The position numbers and the translations under genes were made by a program. From an uncultured Caulobacterales bacterium (lineage in GTDB: Bacteria > Pseudomonadota > Alphaproteobacteria > Caulobacterales > Maricaulaceae): a stretch of DNA of 36,727 nt. Location: assembly GCA_937923115.1 (NCBI GenBank), contig CAKZTE010000057.1, positions 1 through 36,727 of the forward strand, written 5' to 3'. Below are positions 1-8,098 of the stretch, piece after piece; the stretch's first letter is position 1, and each line of letters opens with the position of its first letter. Under the pieces are notes generated by a model. That model saw only the letters and a list, made by a program, of their open reading frames with translations. It had not been told where the DNA came from and did no database searches.

Positions 1-357
1 GAATAATTGATAGGCCGAAACTGTTTAATCTCTAACTTGCTCAACTGTCTCATTAGTCTTAGTAACCAGAAGCATACCCAAAAACCACCACCTTTTAAAG
101 TCCCCTAGAGTGTCATTTCGCGCTAATACCTAACAGACCCCTATTATACCAGATTTGGAATGAATTTGGAAATCTAAGTAATTGGCCGTTAACTCGGGAG
201 TGATTTTAGTTTGAAGGGTGATGATGTCTAGATGAGAAAAAACGTAAATATTGCGTGACAGAAATTCTCTTTTTAGGCGAGCGGTGGGCGCAGATTTCTC
301 CTCATCTTGACTCTTTGGAGGCGTTAGATTAGGGTTAACGCAATCTTAAGTCGGGGC
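1..357. other. Intergenic region with no recognised gene
   Basis: This AT-rich stretch has no open frame that looks like a gene and no tRNA-like fold that I could see. It ends at the GTG start proposed for the lipoprotein gene and presumably carries the promoter of the lipoprotein/RTX pair, but no convincing -35/-10 pair stands out. Confidence 0.5.
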
Positions 358-1155
358 GTGATTTTGGGAGACAGTGTGGGACTGTGGGAACAGAACAGAT
401 TTAAACATGCAGCCGCGGCGAGTTTGGCCGCGCTAGGGCTTTTGGGGTGTTCGGGTGCTAAAGTTCCAAATACGGTTGAAGAGGTGCCTATTACCGATAG
501 ATTCCAAGTTTCTCCTAGTGAAGATGAATTGAAAGAGTTGGATGGTGTTTGGAGGTCTTGGAGCCTGGATGAATATTCTCTCAAACCATATGCGCTTTAT
601 ATGGAGATATCAGCCATCGAGAAATCAGAAGACCGTTATAAAAACATTGAAACCACTATGTCTTGGGCAATTGATGGTATCTTCTTAACCCAGATAAATA
701 CGCATGATCGCCGAAGTTCAATTAGTGCCGAATTAAGTGAATATTTATTTGAAATACTTGAATCCGAAAATCTTTTGCGATTTGATCATTCGAAGAGTGG
801 TGGGTTGAGTATTACGGTGCTCGATTTTGCGTTTTTTCAAAAGCATTTTTTAGAAGTTGAGCGGCCCCGTAATTTTCATTCACTATCCATTCCTTTATAT
901 TCTTATTTGAGAGAACCCTATGTGCCTAATACACTCTACAGGGACGATAGCGCAGACGCATGCCTTGAAGACAGAGTTTCCAAACTGCAACCGACTAATT
1001 ATCAAGTTCGAGTGAGGCCCGTTGGCAGAGTTGGAGAGTTATTCTTGGAAGGTCATCAATCCATTGAATTAAGCGAATGCAGGTTCAGCAGTTCTTCCGC
1101 ATACCACGGACAACCTCGGCCCTATAAAAGTAGAGTAATTATTGATTTAAAATAA
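358..1155 (+). CDS. Putative lipoprotein of unknown function
   Basis: The 265-residue product begins with a basic stretch (R14, K16, H17), a short Ala/Leu-rich hydrophobic segment and a lipobox-like LLGC with Cys31. It is therefore probably a lipidated periplasmic or outer-membrane-anchored protein. The remaining sequence is acidic and matches no family I recognise. The start used is a GTG; the signal peptide would be unusually long in its N-region, so a later non-ATG start is possible. The stop lies 11 bases before the ATG of the RTX gene, which has its own AAGGAA-type ribosome site, so the two are probably co-transcribed. The pairing suggests a role linked to the secreted RTX protein, such as surface anchoring, folding or inhibition, but this is inference from position only. 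Confidence 0.7.
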   Translation: MILGDSVGLWEQNRFKHAAAASLAALGLLGCSGAKVPNTVEEVPITDRFQVSPSEDELKELDGVWRSWSLDEYSLKPYALYMEISAIEKSEDRYKNIETTMSWAIDGIFLTQINTHDRRSSISAELSEYLFEILESENLLRFDHSKSGGLSITVLDFAFFQKHFLEVERPRNFHSLSIPLYSYLREPYVPNTLYRDDSADACLEDRVSKLQPTNYQVRVRPVGRVGELFLEGHQSIELSECRFSSSSAYHGQPRPYKSRVIIDLK

Positions 1156-1166
1156 AGGAAAACCCC

Positions 1167-4100
1167 ATGGCAACTATAAATGAAATATTATCGGCAATAC
1201 AAATTTCAAATCAGTTTATTCCAACTGAACAAACAGAGATTAGGAATACTATTCGAGATTTATATTTTGCAACGGTTGAAGGCAGTGAAACAAGAAATTT
1301 ACTCGATTTAATTGCTGTTGAGGGGCTAACAATTAATCGCCTTCCCGTGGGTTCAGCCCCTTCTTCAAGTGCTGCAACTAACGCGGTCTTCCTTCCTTAC
1401 CCATTATCAAATTTTGCTCAAAGTCGTATCGCAATAGATAGCCAAGGGAATTTGTTCAATCCTAGCGAAACAGCAATTCTTGTTCATGAAATGATTCATG
1501 CCATTTATCAAAATCCGAATGACCCTACGACAGGTGACGTGGTTCCGCTTAATATTTCAGAAGGACTTTATTACCAAGGACAATTTGACTATCTCGGAGA
1601 CGTGGAAACTACAACCAACATTATACTGAGTGAAATTGGTGAGTTAAGTCAAAGATTGGCCATTTACGGAGACACATTTGCGGGATCTTTACCTGAGCTA
1701 CAAGTAGGCTTAAACCTAACTAATGGGGCGATGATTGACAATGCAATTTTACGCTCTGGGTTAATTCGTACTGATAACCCTGCTGAGAGTAGTAATGATA
1801 TCATGATTGATATTGATGTATTTAACCAAGGCATTGGACAATATGTTACTTCCCAAGCAGACTTCAGATCTGGTGCGGGTAATGACTTCCTTTTTGGAAG
1901 ATCTGGTAATGACAGGTTAGAAGCAGGCTCTGGAAACGATTTTGTTGATGGAGGGACAGGTAACGATACAATAATTGCAGGAACAGGGTTTGACGAAATC
2001 AGGGCTGGATTCGGAGAAGATACAGTAGATTATCGTCAACTAAGTGGATTTGTTGAAGCTACACTTAATGGCAATGTCGTATCTGTAATAAAATCATCGG
2101 GGGGCTTGGATACGATTTATAATGCGGAGTTTATTCTGGGAACCTTACAAAACGATGTTTTCAATATAGATAGCTTTCCACAAGATATAGTAATTACAAT
2201 TAATGCTGGGTTTACTTTGGGTAACCCAAACGCTCCAACTCAAAATGCGCCTATGCGAGATAGCTCAGACCTGAAAAATAGCGGGCCTTTATTCATGCAA
2301 GGCGGGCAAGATACGATTACGATTTCTCAAGCGCTGCTTGATGCGGGAGCGCAGACGACATATCTAACGGCGGAAGGCCAAGGCATTGTCTGGCTAGAAG
2401 TGAACGGAGTAACGCAGAGTATAACCTATTCAGGCGTATTTAACGAGCCAGCCCAAACGGAATTCTTTGCTGGGCTGACCGACGGGGCTACTGTAGGACT
2501 CACGGAGACTGGCAACGTCATGCTTGATTTCTCAAATTCCACTCAAGCTATTGATAATGATGTTCTCAACGCCATTCCTTTGTTCAATTTGGTTGATGAG
2601 TTTGTCGGTTCCAATCTTGGTGATGACATCGACCTTGCCTTAACAGGACTTACCGATTTTTTCGGCGGTGACGCTGGTGACACTGTGACGGGCACAGATG
2701 ATAGCAATATGATCTCTGGCGGCGGCGGTGATGATGTTCTGTCTGGCGCAGTCGGCGATGATATGCTCATCGGCGGGGCTGGCGGTGATACGCTTGATGG
2801 CGGAGTTGGCGTTGATACGGTTGGCTATAGCGATGCGGAGGCTGGCGTGCGCGTCGGTCTTGCAGGGCAAATCACGCAAACTGGCGACGCAGTAGGCGAC
2901 AGCTTTGTCGATATCGAGAATCTATCGGGCTCAAACTTTAATGATGTCCTTTACGGGGACAGCGCTAGTAACGTCATAAACGGTAATGGCGGCAGCGACC
3001 AACTACGCGGCGCAGACGGCGCAGATGAACTTCTGGGCGGTGACGGCGACGACTTCCTTTGGGGCGATGCGGGCGCAGATGTCATCAATGGCGGCGCAGG
3101 CAATGATTGGGCCTATTACTCAACATCATCGGTAGGCGTAACCGTTAACCTTGCAACAAATGTTGGTCTTAACGGTGATGCGCAGGGCGATACCTATATC
3201 TCTATTGAACGCCTTTTTGGCTCCTCAAAACGTGATGTTCTTATCGGCAATGATGACGTCAATTACATACGCGGCGCAAACGGTGACGATACTTTGTCGG
3301 GGCAAGGCGGCGATGATTTCTTACAAGGTGATGCGGGTGCAGATGAACTCATTGGCGGTGCAGGGAGAGATTGGGCCACTTATGTTTCTTCAACACAAGC
3401 AATGACCATAAGTCTTGCAGATACGAGCCTGAACACAGGCGAAGCGGTTGGTGACACATATAGCAGCGTAGAGAACCTGCAAGGCACTCGCTTTGACGAC
3501 ACGCTTTACGGTGACGGCAATAGTAATATCATTCGCGGCAATGACGGCGATGACATGCTCTTTGGCGGCGGCGCAAATGACTTCCTCCGCGGCGACCTCG
3601 GGGCAGATGTGCTCAATGGCGGCGCAGGCAATGATTATGCGGATTACATCAACAGTAATGCGGCTATCACGATTAACCTCGGCGCGGGCACGGCCTCCGG
3701 CGGTCATGCAGAAGGCGATAGCTTCATAAGTATTGAACGCGTTCTAGGCTCTAATTTCGCGGATCAAATCATCGGTAATTTTGCAAATAATTATCTGCGC
3801 GGCGCTGGCGGCGATGACGCTATCTTTGGCGGAAGTGGTATCGATTTCCTCGAAGGCGGCGGCGGTGCTGATGCGCTTAACGGCGGCTCAGGCACAGATT
3901 GGGCGTATTATCTCAATGCGGCCAATGGCGTCACAGTCGATTTTGGCAATGTCAGCAATAATCGCGGCGAGGCCTTTGGCGACACCTATATTAGTATCGA
4001 GAGCTTACGTGGCTCAGAATTTGGCGATAACCTCACAGGCGATAGCGGCACAAACTATATCACGGGTGAGGGCGGCAATGATACGCTTAACGGCGGAGCA

Positions 4101-4358
4101 GGAAACGACACATTGCGCGGCGATGAAGGCGCAGACACTTTTGTCTTCGAAATCGGTACTTTCCGCGACCGTGTGATAGATTTTGATGATAGCGAAAACG
4201 ACATGCTCGATTTCTCTGACTTTGGGTTTACGGATATCGCAGATGCTCTATCTAATGCGGTCAATGTTAACGGGGATGTTGTCTTCACAATCGGCAGCGA
4301 TGTTATCACTATTGAAGACACGACAGTGACCGAGATTACGGACAATTTGATTGTCTAA
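1167..4358 (+). CDS. RTX calcium-binding repeat protein with N-terminal HExxH motif
   Basis: The 1063-residue product has three parts. Residues 1-230 are non-repetitive and hold HEMIH at residues 107-111, a zinc-metalloprotease-type HExxH motif. The serralysin extension HExxHxxGxxH is absent, so if this is a peptidase it belongs to another clan. From about residue 235 onward come nonapeptide RTX repeats (GGxGxDxLx), first a short block near 235-275 and then a long series from about 505 to 1000 interleaved with a repeated beta-rich segment. The last 60 residues (ADTFVFEIG, DRVIDFDDSENDMLDFSDF, DNLIV) have the form of a type I secretion C-terminal signal region. RTX proteins of this kind are exported without a cleaved N-terminal signal and fold on calcium outside the cell. 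No dedicated type I ABC/MFP/OMP genes lie next to it. Base composition rises noticeably from the AT-rich N-terminal part to the GC-richer repeat part, suggesting a mosaic origin. Confidence 0.85.
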   Translation: MATINEILSAIQISNQFIPTEQTEIRNTIRDLYFATVEGSETRNLLDLIAVEGLTINRLPVGSAPSSSAATNAVFLPYPLSNFAQSRIAIDSQGNLFNPSETAILVHEMIHAIYQNPNDPTTGDVVPLNISEGLYYQGQFDYLGDVETTTNIILSEIGELSQRLAIYGDTFAGSLPELQVGLNLTNGAMIDNAILRSGLIRTDNPAESSNDIMIDIDVFNQGIGQYVTSQADFRSGAGNDFLFGRSGNDRLEAGSGNDFVDGGTGNDTIIAGTGFDEIRAGFGEDTVDYRQLSGFVEATLNGNVVSVIKSSGGLDTIYNAEFILGTLQNDVFNIDSFPQDIVITINAGFTLGNPNAPTQNAPMRDSSDLKNSGPLFMQGGQDTITISQALLDAGAQTTYLTAEGQGIVWLEVNGVTQSITYSGVFNEPAQTEFFAGLTDGATVGLTETGNVMLDFSNSTQAIDNDVLNAIPLFNLVDEFVGSNLGDDIDLALTGLTDFFGGDAGDTVTGTDDSNMISGGGGDDVLSGAVGDDMLIGGAGGDTLDGGVGVDTVGYSDAEAGVRVGLAGQITQTGDAVGDSFVDIENLSGSNFNDVLYGDSASNVINGNGGSDQLRGADGADELLGGDGDDFLWGDAGADVINGGAGNDWAYYSTSSVGVTVNLATNVGLNGDAQGDTYISIERLFGSSKRDVLIGNDDVNYIRGANGDDTLSGQGGDDFLQGDAGADELIGGAGRDWATYVSSTQAMTISLADTSLNTGEAVGDTYSSVENLQGTRFDDTLYGDGNSNIIRGNDGDDMLFGGGANDFLRGDLGADVLNGGAGNDYADYINSNAAITINLGAGTASGGHAEGDSFISIERVLGSNFADQIIGNFANNYLRGAGGDDAIFGGSGIDFLEGGGGADALNGGSGTDWAYYLNAANGVTVDFGNVSNNRGEAFGDTYISIESLRGSEFGDNLTGDSGTNYITGEGGNDTLNGGAGNDTLRGDEGADTFVFEIGTFRDRVIDFDDSENDMLDFSDFGFTDIADALSNAVNVNGDVVFTIGSDVITIEDTTVTEITDNLIV
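2814..4134 (+). repeat. Intragenic tandem repeats, 264-bp period
   Basis: Within the RTX gene the codons for the GxDWAYY-type segment begin at 3105, 3369, 3633 and 3897, exactly 264 bp (88 residues) apart. The preceding equivalent at 2814 is 291 bp away and the following one at 4134 is 237 bp away, which is 264 plus or minus 27. The differences equal one RTX nonapeptide. Each unit reads roughly as GADxLxGGAGxDW, a beta-rich segment with GxAxGDTYISIE, and further RTX nonapeptides. Confidence 0.8.
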
Positions 4359-4439
4359 CCGCGTAGGGCCTCCGAATTCTTATCATAGATTAGTGTCCAG
4401 AGTGTTTCGCGCTAGGAGGTCTATCCAGCCTATTCATAA

Positions 4440-4658
4440 TTTTATGTCTTAATCTCACAAGAGCAGACGGCTCATATCATCGACTGGGTCGATGCTGATG
4501 ACATGCTTGACCTGAACGACTTTGGCTTTGCTAACACAGCCGCTGCTATGGCTACTGCCGCCCAAGTCGGAGCAGACGTTGTGTTCACCATCGGCAGTGA
4601 TAGCATAACGGTCGAGGACACCACCATCGCTGACATCATGGATAACCTCATTATCTAA
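4440..4658 (+). pseudogene. Remnant of a second RTX protein C-terminus
   Basis: Frame +4440 is open to the TAA at 4656-4658. From about 4473 it encodes a segment matching the last residues of the intact RTX gene: DDMLDLNDFGF against NDMLDFSDFGF, DVVFTIGSDSITVEDTT against DVVFTIGSDVITIEDTT, and final DNLII against DNLIV. There is no start codon or RTX repeat block upstream; the frame is closed by a TAA at 4437-4439. It is a decayed or truncated duplicate of the type I secretion signal domain, left by duplication, recombination or C-terminal exchange. It is not expected to be expressed as an independent protein. Confidence 0.75.
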
Positions 4659-4678
4659 CGTAGTTGAATAGAATTAGT

Positions 4679-4711
4679 AGTATTAAAAGTGAAAGCTTCA
4701 CTATTAATACT
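4679..4711. terminator. Strong hairpin, probable terminator after the RTX region
   Basis: Arms at 4679-4693 and 4697-4711 pair at 14 of 15 positions around the loop AGC. A second perfect hairpin, CTTGGC-TTC-GCCAAG, follows at 4720-4734. The position between the RTX remnant (plus) and the end of the minus-strand operon fits a bidirectional terminator. There is no clear U-tract, so a processing or stability role is also possible. Confidence 0.5.
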
Positions 4712-4851
4712 TATGCGTGCTTGGCTTCGCCAAGGAATGGTGTCGCCTTTCTACTTTGCGCTTATAAATTGGTATCGCATAATGTATCTTATGAGAAATT
4801 ATGTTATAATATAACTATCTATAAGACTAGATTGTGACGTGATCAATAAGA

Positions 4852-5397
4852 CTATAATCTTCGTTGGTTCTGTATTGCATTTATAATTTTGTGCGCTCCA
4901 ATAGGTACATAGGATTTCCATTTGGGGTCATTGCTTCTTAGGAGCTTCCGAATTTTTGTTCCAGACGTTAGAGTTTCTCCTATCCAAGCGCTCTCACGAA
5001 GTACTTCTACTAAATATCCCGACCTTCTCAAGAGGTCAATTTTCTCAAGATTCCATTGATCCACGATAGTGGTGTAACAAACAGAATCATTGGGCCAAAA
5101 GTCTGGAAGTCTCTCTAAGTTCTCAATCGGAAAGGGCCCAATTCTATATTGCTTCTGGTTTATGCCTTCCCCCTTTAGAGCCGCGTCAATAATGTCATGC
5201 CTTTCCTTGTATGAGAATGGGTTGCTATCTTCGAGGTATCGGTGAGGAGCGTGTTCGGACTCTACCGTTGATACAGTGTCTAGAACTTTAGTAAGCCCGA
5301 TGTAGAGCTGGTCGCAATTAAGTAAGGCTGCTCTAGCGTACTCTAAGTGTCCATTATGGAAAGGCTGAAAACGGCCATGGATTGAAGCAAATTTCAT
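4852..5397 (-). CDS. HIGH-motif nucleotidyltransferase, NMNAT-like
   Basis: The 181-residue product starts with a beta strand leading into GRFQPFHNGH (residues 8-17), the HxGH nucleotide-binding signature of the cytidylyltransferase/NMN adenylyltransferase superfamily. Near the C-terminus SGTKIRKLL (145-153) matches the second conserved motif (SSTxIR type). Length and motifs resemble the archaeal NadM type of NMN adenylyltransferase, which joins NMN and ATP to give NAD. Other family members use phosphopantetheine, FMN or CTP substrates, so the substrate is open. It is the last gene of a four-gene minus-strand operon, 6 bp after the SelD-like gene, which argues for a specialised role with that ATPase and the Nudix protein rather than housekeeping NAD synthesis. 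Confidence 0.75.
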   Translation of the reverse strand: MKFASIHGRFQPFHNGHLEYARAALLNCDQLYIGLTKVLDTVSTVESEHAPHRYLEDSNPFSYKERHDIIDAALKGEGINQKQYRIGPFPIENLERLPDFWPNDSVCYTTIVDQWNLEKIDLLRRSGYLVEVLRESAWIGETLTSGTKIRKLLRSNDPKWKSYVPIGAHKIINAIQNQRRL

Positions 5398-5403
5398 GAG
5401 AGA

Positions 5404-6375
5404 TTATTCTTCTTTATAGCGAATAATTGGTTCGGAAGAGGCGCAAAAAGAGCCTATTAATTTAGGAGAGTACCACCCCAAGTCTTTAAGAGAGTTAATC
5501 AGTAATTCAGAGTGTTCAATCGAAGACAGGAAGAGGAAAGGCCCGCATAACTCCCTCATGATTGAAACAGAGTTTAAGGTTGTATTAGAAATTTCTTGGA
5601 CTTCATTGTGTGCTCCTGCCGCGTGCAGACAGGGCGCTAGAGTCATGTCGTTGAAGTCGGCTATTGTTGGCAGTTTTGTTGCACTAATCGTAATATCCAC
5701 ATTATATCTTGATGCGAGAGACTTTACAGCCCCTGACAATGCACTTCCTGATATGTCAGTACAGCGGTTAAAATTGTGGCAAACGTGAGCTGTTCCAAAA
5801 AGGTCGATTTTCTCTATGTATTTGAGAATGCCATTTCTTGGTTCAGATGTTCCTGAAAGGGCACTTTTATATAGTTCCCCCATAACTCCCAACGGACCCG
5901 AGATGACTACACATCCATCATCTGTAGATGAACCGGGATTGATGGCTGTAGTAATTCCTACTGCGTTAACAGCCACGGTGACTGATGTGGAGACGCCAAA
6001 AGTGGAGTGGCATTTACCAACTGCAAGAGATAGCTTTTGAGCAGTTTCAAAAAATGATTTAGAATATTTCAAACGATCTTGTTCTGACATCTGAGAAGAA
6101 AATTCGAAGCAGATGTCTACGCCTTTTGGCGTTGCTCCTGCACAGACAACATCAGCAATGGCGTGACGTAGAGCTAGTTCAGCGAATTGTTCAGGACTAG
6201 CACCTACTTGATAGATTTTATCAATAGACGTGACCAAGTTGACACCCATAATGTCTTGTCGATTGGCGTCAGTAATTCCACCTCCGTTTGGCGCGAGAGA
6301 GTTTAATATTACGAGTTCCTCGTATGATAATTTATTACCACATCCGAACCATTCTGGGATCAACGGTGGCGTCAT
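5404..6375 (-). CDS. SelD/PurM-like ATP-dependent enzyme
   Basis: The 323-residue product has the layout of the PurM/SelD (AIR synthase-related) fold. The N-terminal GCGNKLS (residues 11-17) aligns with the GCGCK active-site segment of selenophosphate synthetase and keeps the positions of its essential Cys and Lys (C12, K15), while the second Cys is Asn. Further matches are Asp52 in TSIDK, HAIADVVCAGATP (71-83, matching the NAISDIFAMGGxP region) and DISGSALSG, matching DVTGFGLLG. The SelD glycine-rich GGHS segment is KCHS here. PurM-fold enzymes use ATP to make phosphorylated intermediates, including selenophosphate and thiamine diphosphate. I would not call this SelD, because there is no selenocysteine machinery in view and the context is an accessory operon. 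Its ATG overlaps the stop of the upstream membrane-protein gene by four bases (ATGA), so the two are translationally coupled. Confidence 0.7.
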   Translation of the reverse strand: MTPPLIPEWFGCGNKLSYEELVILNSLAPNGGGITDANRQDIMGVNLVTSIDKIYQVGASPEQFAELALRHAIADVVCAGATPKGVDICFEFSSQMSEQDRLKYSKSFFETAQKLSLAVGKCHSTFGVSTSVTVAVNAVGITTAINPGSSTDDGCVVISGPLGVMGELYKSALSGTSEPRNGILKYIEKIDLFGTAHVCHNFNRCTDISGSALSGAVKSLASRYNVDITISATKLPTIADFNDMTLAPCLHAAGAHNEVQEISNTTLNSVSIMRELCGPFLFLSSIEHSELLINSLKDLGWYSPKLIGSFCASSEPIIRYKEE

Positions 6376-7214
6376 TCTATAGTATCTAAATCCACGGATT
6401 TACTTGATGGGTCATCCCATAAATCATCAAAATATGACATGAAGGCCGAAGCCATGGAGCGAACAGAACTGTCATCTGATTGTTTTTTGAGAATGACTTG
6501 AGGGTTATCTTTGCCTTTACTCGTTGTCCAGACAGTCCAGCTTACCAAGCATAATACATCATCGATAATGAACAGTCGAAACTTTTGTAGGTCCCTAGTT
6601 TGCTCGGCGGTGTAGTGCTTTACTTCTATGTTGAAGCCTTCTCGCTTTAGTTTGGCGAGTATTCTGAGGCTTTCGCTTACATTATCTTGGTACTTGTTTT
6701 CAGCGGCCCCATGTCTTTGGGCGAGTGTTGTAAGAAGAGGGTTTTCTGGTGGAGACAACAGAAATCTAGCGACGTTACCTGATTGGGCACAGCGTTCGAT
6801 TGCTTCTTTGAATTCAGGTAGAGAAGTGAGTTTGTGTGCTCCGATACCCAAAAAGCTCATAGAGTTTCGAGCAAGGGTTAGGGAACTTCGGTAATCAATA
6901 CCTCGTTTTGTTGTTGGGTATGCGTCAATTAAGCCAACTTTGCGGATGTCTCTTAGAAAGATAAATTGAAACGCAATGAAAACTATTGCGACTGAACAAA
7001 CATAAAGTGTGTGCTCTTTTGGAAGCTTCCAAACCATCAGAGCTACTATAAATACTTCTGGAATGAGAAGTTTATAGAAAAAGCTAAAAGTGAACCGTTT
7101 GTTTGCTTTCTTTAGTATGAACTTCCATACCCATGCCATAGTAATGCTGAGAGCAGCAAATATAAGTGCTGCGACAATATTGTTCGCTACTGAGTTTAGG
7201 TCAAATGTGGGCAC
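6372..7214 (-). CDS. Three-TM membrane protein with PLD-like cytosolic domain
   Basis: The 280-residue product has three hydrophobic helices (about 10-33, 46-63 and 68-88) followed by a soluble domain of about 190 residues. The soluble part contains SLTLARNSMSFLGIGAH, a variable loop with RFLLSPPENPLL, and KFRLFIIDDVLCLVSW. This pattern resembles degenerate phospholipase-D-like domains in which the HKD catalytic motifs have been lost, so it may bind rather than cut. The start is a GTG sharing one base with the TAG stop of the Nudix gene (TAGTG), and the end overlaps the SelD-like gene by four bases. A membrane protein inside a nucleotide-chemistry operon is typical of a membrane-acting effector or a sensor in conflict systems, but this is inferred. 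The fold assignment is tentative. Confidence 0.6.
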   Translation of the reverse strand: MPTFDLNSVANNIVAALIFAALSITMAWVWKFILKKANKRFTFSFFYKLLIPEVFIVALMVWKLPKEHTLYVCSVAIVFIAFQFIFLRDIRKVGLIDAYPTTKRGIDYRSSLTLARNSMSFLGIGAHKLTSLPEFKEAIERCAQSGNVARFLLSPPENPLLTTLAQRHGAAENKYQDNVSESLRILAKLKREGFNIEVKHYTAEQTRDLQKFRLFIIDDVLCLVSWTVWTTSKGKDNPQVILKKQSDDSSVRSMASAFMSYFDDLWDDPSSKSVDLDTIE

Positions 7215-8098
7215 TAATTATGATCCTCTAGAAGCTCTAAGAACGTTCTCGACCACGTATCTAATTCATCTTTTTTGGCACTTAAATCTACAAGTTTTTC
7301 AAATGCCATATCGGTATGCATACCCGGCTCGAGGCTTCTAATTTCGGTCTCTTTATTAAGCACTACTTCAAAGACTAAACCTGCATGCTGTAGTTCAAAA
7401 TCATTACCTGAAAGGTGTATCATTCCTCGGAATTCAATCGATGAAGGGAGAGGCTTTAATTCCAACTCTTCATATAGTTCACGATTCAAAAATTGGGACA
7501 GAACTGCATTATCGTGAAAAAATAAAGTGGGCACGTCATCTGATTGCATATGTCCACCAAAGCTGATTGATCGTCTGTGGTGCAACCTAGCTTCAGGTAG
7601 TCGTTTTGTTCTTGTGTAACATAGCAATTCATCACCCAGTCTAACAAGAAAAGTGGGCACAAGTTGTGTGACTTCAACGACCTCTTCTGCCTCTAACCTT
7701 ACCATCTCTATTGAGTCTAAGAGAACCGAACGAATATCTATATCGAATACACCTGTATGGACTTCGGTAAGTTTATGAGTGGACAGTAGGTCCCTGGGAA
7801 TTACTCTGATTACTTCATCTAAAGGCTTTAGCTTTCGCTTGAAGCTATGGAATTCTTTGACACCCTCCCACTCACGTAATCCGAATTGGCCTTGACCAGT
7901 TCGTAGAAACTTGGAGAAATCGCCTCGTGTTCGTATGTCCTCAGAAAGTCGTGCGTTTACAGTTTTCCATGGTGTCGATCCAGTCAGTGAGACTTCCGTT
8001 GTTTGCTGAACAAGCGTTGCTATCTCACGGGAACTCATTGGGCGAGACTCCAGTCGCAATACTTCTTCTACAGCATCAAGTTGTGTGAGTTCACCCAA
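7214..8098 (-). CDS. HARE-HTH domain fused to a Nudix-like hydrolase domain
   Basis: In this 294-residue product, residues about 5-77 match the HARE-HTH (HB1/ASXL) winged-helix pattern: LDAVEEVLR, MSSREIATLV, TPWKTVNARLSEDIR, then a hydrophobic wing ending FGLREW. HARE-HTH domains are known DNA-associated modules in restriction and chromatin proteins. Residues about 145-245 look like a Nudix fold, with GGHM (181-184) followed by RELYEELEL (206-214), close to the Nudix box GX5EX7REUXEEXGU but with a longer spacing between Gly and REL, so catalytic competence is uncertain. Nudix enzymes hydrolyse nucleoside diphosphates linked to other groups, such as NAD and ADP-ribose. It is the first gene of the operon and may both sense or regulate at DNA and hydrolyse the nucleotide product of the downstream enzymes. 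Confidence 0.65.
   Translation of the reverse strand: MGELTQLDAVEEVLRLESRPMSSREIATLVQQTTEVSLTGSTPWKTVNARLSEDIRTRGDFSKFLRTGQGQFGLREWEGVKEFHSFKRKLKPLDEVIRVIPRDLLSTHKLTEVHTGVFDIDIRSVLLDSIEMVRLEAEEVVEVTQLVPTFLVRLGDELLCYTRTKRLPEARLHHRRSISFGGHMQSDDVPTLFFHDNAVLSQFLNRELYEELELKPLPSSIEFRGMIHLSGNDFELQHAGLVFEVVLNKETEIRSLEPGMHTDMAFEKLVDLSAKKDELDTWSRTFLELLEDHN

Noticed and set aside
2543-4345. Long open frames antisense or shifted within the RTX gene
   Set aside because: They are products of the repetitive GC-rich codons; none has a ribosome site or a recognisable family.
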